In this document: positions 35,473 to 43,650 of the stretch, one piece after another
How the letters are laid out: each line of letters starts with the position of its first letter
How positions within the stretch are numbered: position 1 is the first letter of the stretch
Source of the DNA: Sphingobium cupriresistens
GTDB taxonomy: Bacteria > Pseudomonadota > Alphaproteobacteria > Sphingomonadales > Sphingomonadaceae
Assembly: GCF_004152865.1 (NCBI RefSeq)
Contig: NZ_SEOO01000012.1
Span: forward strand, 44,766 to 108,765
DNA length: 64,000 bases
Reading direction: 5' to 3'
Position numbers and translations under genes: made by a program
Notes under the pieces: model-generated
Seen by the model: only the letters and a program-made list of their open reading frames with translations
Database searches by the model: none
What the model was told of the DNA's origin: nothing

Positions 35473-36098
35473 TCGTTGCCGCTCGCCAAAGCGTTGATCG
35501 CAGCAACCGTGATCGCGCTGCCGCCCAGCCGCCCTTCAACGATGCAGCACGGCACCGGCGGCGCGGCCCATAACGCGGCCTTGGATTCGGCCGCGCCGAC
35601 AAAGCCCACCGGACAGCCGATGATCGCCGCAGGGCGCGGGCAATCGGGATCTTCCAGCATATTCAGCAGATGGAACAGCGCGGTTGGCGCGTTGCCGATG
35701 GCCACCACCGCGCCTGCCAGATGCGGCCGCCACAGTTCCAGTGCGGCGGCAGAGCGGGTGTTACCCATTGCCCGCGCCATGTCGGGCACTTGCGGCGCAT
35801 TCAGGGTGCAGATGATCTGATTATCAGCAGGCAGCCGCGCACGGGTGATCCCTTCGGACACCATCCGCGCATCGCACAGCACCGGCGCGCCAGCGGCCAG
35901 CGCCGCCCGCGCCGCACTGGCAAAGCCGGGTGAGAAGCGGATATGCGCGGCAAGGTCCACCATCCCGGCGGCGTGGATCATGCGCACCGCCACCGGTTCC
36001 TCATCAGCGGAAAAGGGCGCCAGATCGGCTTCGGCGCGGATCGTGGCGAAAGACTGGCGATAGATGGCCGCGCCATCGGTTTCATAGATATGGGGCAT
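35469..36098 (-). CDS. cobH: Precorrin-8X methylmutase
   Basis: A 209-residue enzyme that moves the methyl group from C11 to C12, giving hydrogenobyrinic acid. Blocks: IYRQSFATIRAEADLAPF near the N-terminus, RMIHAAGMVDLAAHIRFSPG with the catalytic histidine, VLCDARMVSEGITRARLPAD and IIGCPVGFVGAAESK. ATG 36098 overlaps the cobG stop (TGATG). Length and order are normal. Confidence 0.95.
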   Translation of the reverse strand: MPHIYETDGAAIYRQSFATIRAEADLAPFSADEEPVAVRMIHAAGMVDLAAHIRFSPGFASAARAALAAGAPVLCDARMVSEGITRARLPADNQIICTLNAPQVPDMARAMGNTRSAAALELWRPHLAGAVVAIGNAPTALFHLLNMLEDPDCPRPAAIIGCPVGFVGAAESKAALWAAPPVPCCIVEGRLGGSAITVAAINALASGNE

Positions 36099-37243
36099 CA
36101 AGCGGCTCCGAAATGGGCGAGAAGCTCGGCTGGGCTGAGCGCAGAGCGAACTGGCAACGCACCGGCGGGTGCGTTCAGGGAAAGATCGAACAGGCCATCG
36201 CGGCCGGTCAGCGTGACATCGGCGGCGCGCTGGCGGGCGCAGCCCTTGGCACAGCCCGAAACATGCAGCCGCCCGGCGACATGCGGTGCAAGGCGGCGGG
36301 CAAGATCGCGGGTTTCAACCGAGGCCTGCGGGCAGCAGGGCGCGCCGGGGCAAGCATCGACATGCAGCAGCGGGTCGGCAGGATTATCGATCAGCCCACC
36401 GGCGCAAACGGCAGGCGCGCCTTCCACCAGCAGCACACGCCACGGCGTGATCCGCACCGCTGCGGCGGGCGATGCTTCCACCATCACGGCCAGTATCCGC
36501 GCCTCTATCCGGCCAAACGGCAAGCCATAGGCCCAACTCCCATCACGGAGGCCCAGATCATGAAGGCCCGGCACGATGCAAGCAGCCGACGGCGCGGGCA
36601 GAATGTCGCCACAGGCCCATTCGGGCAGGACCAGCCGGTGTCGCGCCATGCGCCCCGCTTTCGCGCCGCCGCTGGCCGCAAACCAGTGGGCGAGCGCGAT
36701 CAGCGCGTCCACTTCCCTGCCAGCAGCAACCGCCATACCGGTGGCGCGGCCATCGGCGCGCAGGATCAGACCGCCATCGCCGCCGCGCTCAATGCGGAAA
36801 TCGCCCGCCTCGCCACCCAGAATGCAGGTCTGACCGGCATCGATGGCAAAGCACACTTTACCGGGCAGATCGGGCAACTCATCCAGCCGGGTCAGCAATG
36901 CGCCCGCAATGCGGTGGCTGTCATCACCGGCGCGCCAATCCGGCGCGACCAGAATGTTGCGCCGCTGTTCGATGACAGGGTCAGGGTCCACCAGATCCAG
37001 CACAAGCAACCGGTCGAGCAGCGCCTGCCAGCCAGTTTCAGGCACCCCGCGAAGCTGGAGATTGGCGCGGGCGGTCATGTCGATCAGGCCATTGCCGTGC
37101 ACCACGGCGGCATCGCACAGGCCCAGCACTTGCGCCCGCGTCAGGCGGCCAAGCCGAGGCTTTACCCGCACCAGCAGCCCGTCGCCCGCCATCATCGGGT
37201 GCCAGGCATCGGGGCACCAGCCCTTCACCGCAAAACTGCTCAT
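36098..37243 (-). CDS. cobG: Precorrin-3B synthase (aerobic)
   Basis: A 381-residue iron-sulfur monooxygenase of the sulfite/nitrite reductase fold that uses O2 to form the gamma-lactone of precorrin-3B. Blocks: GLLVRVKPRLGRLTRAQVLG, NGLIDMTARANLQLRGV and, in the C-terminal half, HVDACPGAPCCPQASVETRD and VSGCAKGCARQRAADVTLTG. The two cysteine pairs fit a 4Fe-4S cluster. CobG marks the oxygen-dependent route. ATG 37243 overlaps the cobN stop by 4 bp. Confidence 0.93.
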   Translation of the reverse strand: MSSFAVKGWCPDAWHPMMAGDGLLVRVKPRLGRLTRAQVLGLCDAAVVHGNGLIDMTARANLQLRGVPETGWQALLDRLLVLDLVDPDPVIEQRRNILVAPDWRAGDDSHRIAGALLTRLDELPDLPGKVCFAIDAGQTCILGGEAGDFRIERGGDGGLILRADGRATGMAVAAGREVDALIALAHWFAASGGAKAGRMARHRLVLPEWACGDILPAPSAACIVPGLHDLGLRDGSWAYGLPFGRIEARILAVMVEASPAAAVRITPWRVLLVEGAPAVCAGGLIDNPADPLLHVDACPGAPCCPQASVETRDLARRLAPHVAGRLHVSGCAKGCARQRAADVTLTGRDGLFDLSLNAPAGALPVRSALSPAELLAHFGAA

Positions 37244-40200
37244 GCCCTGTCCTCAAGCCTTGGCAGGCTGGCGAGGATGGAATTGCGCCGGGTCTGCCAC
37301 AGCCCGGCGGCATGGAGCGCGGCAAAGCGGGCTTCCATCGCCGCCAGCGCAGCCGGATTCTCGCGTTCAAGAAATGCGCGAACATCGGTCTGGCCCAGTG
37401 TCGCGTCGTGATAAAGGTCGAACAGATGCGGCGGTACGCTGCCTGAAAGGTGCGCAAAGGCACCCATATGGTCCAGCGTCGCGGCCAGTTCTGCCCCCCC
37501 GCGAAAGCCGTGCCGCATCATGCCCGCCACCCAGCCTGGGTGCGCCGCGCGGGCGCGGACCACGCGGGCGATCTCTTCGGTCAGGGTGCGCGCAACGGTG
37601 CGCCCCGGATCGCGATTGTCGAGGTGGTAGAGCGCCGCCGAACCACCGATCAGCGCCTTGGCAGCGGCAAAGCCCGCCTCGTGCGCGGCATAATCGGCGG
37701 CCAGCAGCAGATCGGTTTCGGGCAAGTCCTGAAGATGGACAAAGGCGTCCGCTCCTTCAACACGCTGGCGCAGGCCGTCAGGATCGGCAAAGGTTCCGAT
37801 CGCATCGGAGGCTGCGTCAAACGCATGGTCCGATGCCGCCAGCCATGCCTCACCAGCAGCGCGCCGGGCCGCTTCAGTATAGACCTCGGCTGCATCGCCA
37901 AGACCCAGTCCATAGCTGCCGGGGGCCGGGCCATAGACGCGCGGTGCCGCAGCCTGCCCTGCAAACGGGTTCCAGTCCGCCGGTTCATCGCGCAAACACA
38001 GCGCGCGCACCGCTTGGCCAAACAGTATCGGCAGCGCAGGAAAGGCATCGCGGAACAGGCCGGAAATCCGCAACGTCACATCGATACGCGGCCGGTCCAG
38101 CAGCGCCAGCGGCAGGATTTCGATGCCTGTTACCCGTTCGGACGCGGTGTCCCACAGCGGCTTTGCGCCCAGCAGGTGCAGCGCCATGGCGAATTCCTCG
38201 CCCGCCGTGCGCATCGTGGCCGATCCCCACAGATCGAGCACCAGCCCGCGCGGATAATCGCCGTGATCCTGCAGATGCCGCCGGATCAGCTCCTCTGCCA
38301 GTGTCACCCCTTGGGCATGGGCCGCGCGTGAAGGCACGGCGCGCGGGTCTATCGCATAAAGGTTTCGCCCGGTTGGCAGCACATCGCTGCGCCCGCGAAA
38401 GGGGGAGCCGGAGGGACCGGGCGGAACGCGGCGTCCGTCGAGTGCCGCCAGCAATCCGGCCCGCTCGGCTGCGCCCTGATCTCCCCGCCCGAACACATGC
38501 AGCCCGCCACCGAACTGGCTGTCCTTTACATCGCAAACGAAGCGGTCGATCCGGGTGATCGCCTCGACCAGCGTGGCCGCGTCATCAAGGCCCAGTTCCG
38601 CCTCAAGTCCCAGCACGCGCGCTTCGTCGCGGATGTTCACTTGCAGACGGTCGCGGCGGGCCGGGTCCAGCCCGCCAGCGTTGGAGAATTCATCCAGCAG
38701 CGCCTCGATCCGGGCCAGCCCCGCACCGCTTTGCGTTTGCACCAGTGGCGGGGGAACGTGCCCGATCGTAACCGCGCTGATCCGGCGCTTGGCCTGCGCC
38801 GCTTCGCCGGGATCGTTGACGATGAACGGATAGATCACCGGCATCGCGCCGGTCAGCGCCTCGGGCCAGCAAGCATCGGACAGCGCGACTGATTTGCCCG
38901 GCAGCCATTCCAGTGTGCCATGTGCGCCGACATGCACCAGCGCGTCCACGCTTCGCTGGCGCAGCCACAGGTAGAACGCCACATAGCCATGGCGCGGGCA
39001 GCGGGACAGGTCGTGATAGTCGCCGTCGCGATGGGCGCGCTCGCCGCGTTCGGGCTGCAAGGCTACCAGCGCGTTGCCGATGGGCAGCGCGGCAAAACGG
39101 AACGCGCCATCGGCGGCGGCAGCATCGGCTTCCGGCTCGCCCCATGCGGCGAAAAGTTCAGCGCGCAGGGTATCGGGCAGTGCTGCCAACGCCTTGCGGT
39201 ACTCTGCCAGCGGCCAGTGCTGATGTGTGCATTCAAGGAGCGCTGCCAGTCCGGCCTGCGCGTCAGTGGCATATCCCGCCTCGGCCAGATCGGCCAGGAT
39301 CGCCTCGGCAGAAGCCAGCGCATCCAGCCCCACGGCGTGGGCGATCTGGTATGCCTTGCCGGGATAAGTCGACAGGACCAGCGCAACCCGCCGCTCGGCA
39401 ACCGGCGTTTGGGCAAGTGCGATCCAGCCCGCTACCCGCGCGGTGATCGCTTCGATCCGGCCGGCATCGGCGCGATGGATGGTACGGGCAAAGCCAAGCG
39501 CGGGATCGCGCGTCCCCGCCTCCTTGAAGCTGGCGATGCCTGCAAACACCCGCCCGTCAATTTCGGGCAGCACCACATGCATGGCAATGTCTGCGGGGGA
39601 AAGCCCGCGCGACGCCGCCGCCCATCCCGCGCGCCCGGACGTGGCCAGCGCCAGCTGAAACACGGGAACGCCCGCGCCATCAAGCGGGGTGGCGCCGTCC
39701 TCGCCCCGCGCGGAAAAAGCGGTAGCGTTGATGATCGCTACCGGGCCAAGTCCGCGCACCCAGCGGTCCACCTGTTCGCGCACCTGCGGGGCTTTCAGCG
39801 AGGGGACGAAGATCGACAATGCATCGAAACCGCGCTGCTCGAACGCGGTATGCAGGGCGGCAAACGGGTCCAGATCGTGGGCGGTCAGGTAAGAACGATA
39901 GAACACGATCAGGACCAGCGGCCTTGCCGGATCGCGCACAAAGGCTTCAGGATCGACCACGCCAAAGCCGGGATGCCAGCCTCCCGCCATCGGCAGCGGA
40001 TCGCATGTCCGGGCGGGGGCATCAATCAGCCCCGCCAGCTGCGACAGCGCGGCAAGCGCCGCCTGCGCCGCCCCTGCACCGCCAGCATCGCACCACTGCG
40101 CAAGTTCGCGCAATGCAGGCACCGGCACGGTCGAAACCGCATCCAGCCGCGCGTCCTCCCAGCCGTCGCCGGGCAGCACGGCCAGGGCGATGCCGCGCGA

Positions 40201-40524
40201 CCGGGCCAGCGCCTCGACCTGTTGCAGCCCGTAGCTCCAATAGGGCGTGCCGCCGATCAGCCGGATCAGGATCGCCTTTGCACCCGAAAGTGTCCGCTCG
40301 ACATACGTGTCGACCGACAGCGGATGCATCAGCGCCGCCAGATTGGCGAGCCGCAGCGAAGGGAACGCCACATCGCCCGCGCGGGCCTGATGCCATGCCG
40401 CCGCGAATGCGCCCAGGTCGCTGTCCGAAAAGGACAGGACCACCAGATCCGCAGGCTCTTGCCCCAGATCCTGCGGGACGGCGGTTTCCTCCATCCCGTG
40501 CGTTTCGCGGAAAATGACGTGCAT
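37240..40524 (-). CDS. cobN: Cobaltochelatase large subunit CobN
   Basis: A 1094-residue large subunit of the ATP-dependent cobaltochelatase, which inserts Co2+ into hydrogenobyrinic acid a,c-diamide together with CobS and CobT. Recognisable blocks include YGLQQVEALARSRG, VPVFQLALATSGRAGWAAA, ALVLSTYPGKAYQIAHAVG (preceded by RRV), HVGAHGTLEWLPGKSVALSD and VIYPFIVNDPGEAAQAKRR. It is shorter than the about 1270-residue Pseudomonas denitrificans CobN but keeps both ends. ATG 40524 is preferred to an upstream in-frame start inside cobW. The small AAA+ partners are not in the window. Confidence 0.93.
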   Translation of the reverse strand: MHVIFRETHGMEETAVPQDLGQEPADLVVLSFSDSDLGAFAAAWHQARAGDVAFPSLRLANLAALMHPLSVDTYVERTLSGAKAILIRLIGGTPYWSYGLQQVEALARSRGIALAVLPGDGWEDARLDAVSTVPVPALRELAQWCDAGGAGAAQAALAALSQLAGLIDAPARTCDPLPMAGGWHPGFGVVDPEAFVRDPARPLVLIVFYRSYLTAHDLDPFAALHTAFEQRGFDALSIFVPSLKAPQVREQVDRWVRGLGPVAIINATAFSARGEDGATPLDGAGVPVFQLALATSGRAGWAAASRGLSPADIAMHVVLPEIDGRVFAGIASFKEAGTRDPALGFARTIHRADAGRIEAITARVAGWIALAQTPVAERRVALVLSTYPGKAYQIAHAVGLDALASAEAILADLAEAGYATDAQAGLAALLECTHQHWPLAEYRKALAALPDTLRAELFAAWGEPEADAAAADGAFRFAALPIGNALVALQPERGERAHRDGDYHDLSRCPRHGYVAFYLWLRQRSVDALVHVGAHGTLEWLPGKSVALSDACWPEALTGAMPVIYPFIVNDPGEAAQAKRRISAVTIGHVPPPLVQTQSGAGLARIEALLDEFSNAGGLDPARRDRLQVNIRDEARVLGLEAELGLDDAATLVEAITRIDRFVCDVKDSQFGGGLHVFGRGDQGAAERAGLLAALDGRRVPPGPSGSPFRGRSDVLPTGRNLYAIDPRAVPSRAAHAQGVTLAEELIRRHLQDHGDYPRGLVLDLWGSATMRTAGEEFAMALHLLGAKPLWDTASERVTGIEILPLALLDRPRIDVTLRISGLFRDAFPALPILFGQAVRALCLRDEPADWNPFAGQAAAPRVYGPAPGSYGLGLGDAAEVYTEAARRAAGEAWLAASDHAFDAASDAIGTFADPDGLRQRVEGADAFVHLQDLPETDLLLAADYAAHEAGFAAAKALIGGSAALYHLDNRDPGRTVARTLTEEIARVVRARAAHPGWVAGMMRHGFRGGAELAATLDHMGAFAHLSGSVPPHLFDLYHDATLGQTDVRAFLERENPAALAAMEARFAALHAAGLWQTRRNSILASLPRLEDRA

Positions 40525-40534
40525 GGCCCGCGCC

Positions 40535-41572
40535 TTACGCCAGCAGCACCGCGCGAATGGCGTCTGCATCGACATGATCGTGCTCGGCAATGGCGACCAG
40601 CGTGGTGCGGCGCGGCTCGTCAGGCCGCCACGGGCGGTCGTACTGGTGGCGCACCCGCGCGCCTACCGCCTGCACCAGCAGCCGCATCGGCTTGCCCGCA
40701 ACGGCGGCATAGCCCTTCACGCGCAGGATATGGTGATCGCGCGCCAGCGTTTCGATCCGCGCCACAAGCACTGCCGGATCGGCGATCTCGCCCCATGCGA
40801 TGACGGTGCTGTCAAAGTCGTCGTGCTCGTGGTCGTCATCTCCATCATGGTGCGATGGGCGCGCGGCGATGTCGTCCTCGGCAGCGGCATCAAGGCCCAG
40901 AACCACGCGCGGATCGACCACGCCTTCGGTCAGTTCGATCACCGGAACCGGGCGACTAAGCTCCGCCGCGATGATCGCGCGCGCTGCGGCGACACCTTCC
41001 GGACCTGCCAGATCAACCTTGGTCAGCAGAATCATGTCGGCGCAGGCAAGCTGGTCCTCGAACACTTCCGAAAGCGGCGTCTCATGATCGATGCTGGGAT
41101 CGGCGGCGCGCTGGGCGTCAAGCGCGGCCACATCGGGCGCGAACCGGCCTGCCGCCACCGCTTCGGCATCGGCCAGCGCCAGCACACCGTCCACGGTGAT
41201 CCGGCTACGAATCGCGGGCCAGTCAAACGCCTTGAGCAGCGGCTTGGGCAAGGCCAGACCCGATGTCTCGATCAGGATGTGATCCGGGCGCGGATCAAGC
41301 GCCAGCAGCTTTTCCACCGTGGGGATGAAGTCATCCGCCACGGTGCAGCAGATGCAGCCATTGGCCAGTTCTACGATGTTTTCCGCCGGGCAATCCGGAA
41401 TGGCGCAAGATTCCAGAATCTGGCCATCCACGCCCAGCGAGCCGAATTCGTTGACCACCACCGCCAGCCTGCGCCCGCCCGCATTGCGGATCAAATGGCT
41501 GATGAGCGTGGTTTTCCCCGCGCCCAGAAAGCCCGTAATGATGGTGACAGGCACCTTTGACAGGTCGGCCAC
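40535..41572 (-). CDS. cobW: CobW GTPase (metallochaperone family)
   Basis: A 345-residue COG0523 GTPase, first gene of the cobalamin operon. P-loop TGFLGAGKTTLISHL is near residue 13, the metal motif GCICCTV near 66, NKVD-like guanine motif LTKVDLAG near 160, and a His/Asp-rich metal-binding stretch (PSHHDGDDDHEHDDFD) near 225. It is thought to deliver cobalt to the CobNST chelatase. The start is GTG 41572, with GGAGG at 41581-41585; an open frame running up to 41809 crosses into the riboswitch and is not coding. Confidence 0.92.
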   Translation of the reverse strand: MADLSKVPVTIITGFLGAGKTTLISHLIRNAGGRRLAVVVNEFGSLGVDGQILESCAIPDCPAENIVELANGCICCTVADDFIPTVEKLLALDPRPDHILIETSGLALPKPLLKAFDWPAIRSRITVDGVLALADAEAVAAGRFAPDVAALDAQRAADPSIDHETPLSEVFEDQLACADMILLTKVDLAGPEGVAAARAIIAAELSRPVPVIELTEGVVDPRVVLGLDAAAEDDIAARPSHHDGDDDHEHDDFDSTVIAWGEIADPAVLVARIETLARDHHILRVKGYAAVAGKPMRLLVQAVGARVRHQYDRPWRPDEPRRTTLVAIAEHDHVDADAIRAVLLA

Positions 41573-41766
41573 AAGCAATTCCTCCGCGCGCCAGAGCGAC
41601 AAACGGCGGGGCTTGCCGGACAAGTCCGGTCGGCGCATCGCAACGGGCAGGCGCGATGAAGCACCCGTTACCACGCGGCCGTGCAGCCCCAGCCGCACAG
41701 CTTCGTCGCTCAGACGGAGAGTTACCGTGCCGTGACCATCCCCTGGATCAGGCAAGAGCGACCGGT

Positions 41767-41969
41767 GCGCCGGCAGGTCTCCTGGCTCGCGGGTCACAGC
41801 TTGATGCACGCCTTCCCAGACTTTGCGCCAAAGCGCTGTCCAGTGGCAGCTCCTGTGTTCAGGAGCATGTGCATCGCGCTATCCGCTTACAGTTGCAGGG
41901 ACAGCCACGGATTTGGGAGCAAGCTCCCGCACCGCATTCCCGATTAAGCCCCTTGCGGGGCACCGGCGC
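41767..41969 (-). promoter_or_regulatory. Cobalamin riboswitch of the cobW-cobU operon
   Basis: On the minus strand the aptamer runs from GCGCCGG (41969-41963) to CCGGCGC (41773-41767), which pair as P1. Between them are the conserved GGTGCCCCGCAAGGGGC-type P2/P3 segment with TTAATCGGGAA, the core GCAACTGTAAGCGGA, and the B12 box AGCCAGGAGACCTGCC (41787-41772). Cobalamin binding represses downstream genes. A GAGCGAC segment downstream (41711-41705) can pair with GTCGCTC at 41762-41756 next to the aptamer, or with GTCGCTC at 41600-41594 just before the cobW ribosome site. Confidence 0.95.
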
Positions 41970-42011
41970 GATCATTGAAGGGCGGGTTGCCCCGGTCCTT
42001 CGCCGCGCGCT

Positions 42012-42551
42012 CTAGACGAAAATGCCAGCCAAGCCAATTGAAGTTGTTGCTTCATCCTCTTTACGCCATCGCCTTATCTCGGATGGGTTGGCTGCCAGGC
42101 GCTCGATCGCATCGCAGGGATAAGTCCAGAGCGTTATTTCGGTTACGCCTTTTCTGATCCTGGAAGCCCCCGATAGGGCCAAGCGGCCGTCCTTGGCCCA
42201 CCGTGTTCGCTCGCGGGACGTGATGCAGAGAATATCCTCGACCTGCCGTTGACTGACAGGCTTGCACGCTATCCGGAAAAGCCGTTTCCGTATGGCATCG
42301 ACGAGATCTTCCGCAGCCTGCCTTGAATTCGGATCAAAGACACAACTTTTTCTGGATTTAACGAATGTTCCGTTGGAACGAGCCATCAGCATCCGGATCG
42401 CCGCGTCGCGCTCGCCGTGATGTACGCGAAGCCCGAGCGGCATTCGGACATCAAGATCGATTGAGACGGTGCAGGACTGGTCATCGTGGCTGAGTATGAC
42501 GCAACGATCCACGCAGTGACGGTCAGGCAACGACCGAAACCTCGATTTCAT
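42012..42551 (-). CDS. Hypothetical protein with HTH-like segment, BtuB/NiCoT operon
   Basis: A 179-residue protein that I do not recognise. It overlaps the NiCoT transporter gene by 29 bp and ends 43 bp before the next riboswitch, so it is the last gene of the receptor-transporter unit. A segment near residues 105-140 (KPVSQRQVEDILCITSRERT, then RWAKDGRLALSG) reads like a MerR/HTH_17-type DNA-binding helix-turn-helix, followed by KGVTEITLWTYP. There is no signal peptide or membrane segment. It might be a regulator or an element-encoded DNA-binding protein. ATG 42551 is chosen because upstream residues are antisense-like within the transporter gene. Confidence 0.6.
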   Translation of the reverse strand: MKSRFRSLPDRHCVDRCVILSHDDQSCTVSIDLDVRMPLGLRVHHGERDAAIRMLMARSNGTFVKSRKSCVFDPNSRQAAEDLVDAIRKRLFRIACKPVSQRQVEDILCITSRERTRWAKDGRLALSGASRIRKGVTEITLWTYPCDAIERLAANPSEIRRWRKEDEATTSIGLAGIFV

Positions 42552-43569
42552 CGAACCGCTTCCAGCGATAGATCGCGTAACTCGCCAGCCAGCAGAACAC
42601 GAAAAGACCGATGATGGCGAAGCCCAGACCATTGAAATTTTCGCCCAGTTCAGCGGCGACCCGCCATGGCCTACCCGTAAGGGCCAGCTTGTCGCCAATC
42701 AGGGCCAGCGTTTCGATTCCACCAATGACAATCGCCACGATGGCCGAGATCAGGGTAATGGTGATGTTGTAGTAGAGCTTGCGGATCGGCTTCACGAAGG
42801 CCCATTCATAAGCGCCCAGCATCACCACGCCGTCCGCCGTATCGATGAGGGCCATACCGACCGCGAACAGGGCGGGCAGGACCAGGATTGTCCCGATCGA
42901 CAGGCCATCGGCGGCCTGGCTGGCCGACATGCCCAGAATGGCAACTTCGGTTGCTGTATCGAACCCAAGCCCGAACAGAAACCCCAGCGGGGCCATATGC
43001 CAGCTTTTGTTCACGAGGCGGAACATCGGCCTGAACAGTCTGGAAAGCAGACCGCGCCCACCCAATAGCAGATCAAGATCGTCCTCGGCATAGCTGCCGC
43101 CTGCACGAGCATGGGCAAAAGTCCGCCAGACAGAGCGCAGGATGACCAGGTTCATGCCGGCGATCGTGAACAGGAAAAGCGCGGAAATCACGGTTGCAAT
43201 CACGCCACCGATTTCCTTGAAAGCGCCAAACTGCGACAGCGCGCTGGCCGTCACCGCAATGATGATCGATGCTATGGCAATGATTCCGGAATGCCCGATC
43301 GCGAACCAGAATCCGACCGAAACCGGACGCTGCCCGTCCTGCATCAGCTTGCGGGTCACATTGTCGATCGCCGCAATATGATCGGCATCAACCGCGTGAC
43401 GCAGGCCCAGCCCCCAGGCAAGCACGGCGGTGCCGAGCATCAACGGCTGTGCATGAAACAGGCTGAATGCCCAGACCCAGACGCCAATGTTGGCGGCGAT
43501 CAATCCGGCAAACAAGGCACCAATTCGTCGGCGCAGAGACAGGGACGGCAGTGTCTTCGTGAGGGGCAT
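42523..43569 (-). CDS. NiCoT-family nickel/cobalt transporter
   Basis: A 348-residue inner-membrane permease of the HoxN/NixA type. The signature GLRHAVDADHIAAIDNVTRK is near residue 60 and the second signature LGFDTATEVAILGMSAS near 185; about eight hydrophobic segments are visible. Family members import Ni2+ and/or Co2+. Placement between a cobalamin riboswitch-controlled receptor gene and the B12 operon argues for cobalt. ATG 43569 gives a normal N-terminus; an in-frame extension to 43641 is possible but unlike the family. No clear ribosome site is seen, so translation may be coupled to the receptor gene 80 bp upstream. Confidence 0.9.
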   Translation of the reverse strand: MPLTKTLPSLSLRRRIGALFAGLIAANIGVWVWAFSLFHAQPLMLGTAVLAWGLGLRHAVDADHIAAIDNVTRKLMQDGQRPVSVGFWFAIGHSGIIAIASIIIAVTASALSQFGAFKEIGGVIATVISALFLFTIAGMNLVILRSVWRTFAHARAGGSYAEDDLDLLLGGRGLLSRLFRPMFRLVNKSWHMAPLGFLFGLGFDTATEVAILGMSASQAADGLSIGTILVLPALFAVGMALIDTADGVVMLGAYEWAFVKPIRKLYYNITITLISAIVAIVIGGIETLALIGDKLALTGRPWRVAAELGENFNGLGFAIIGLFVFCWLASYAIYRWKRFDEIEVSVVA

Positions 43570-43650
43570 GATTGGCTCGGCGATTGAGGAATGAACAAAC
43601 GAAGGACGGTGCCGCAGACGTGCCGCAGCGCCGCCCATCAAGGGATTTCG

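Noticed and set aside
35930..40803. Very long plus-strand frames (493, 571 and 627 codons) opposite cobG and cobN
   Set aside because: They are low-complexity Arg/Pro/Ala-rich shadows produced by the high GC of the minus-strand cob genes; no motif, no ribosome site, and the minus-strand genes are certain.
41573..41809. N-terminal extension of CobW up to 41809
   Set aside because: It runs through the riboswitch B12 box and lacks family similarity; GTG 41572 has a good ribosome site and gives the normal CobW start.
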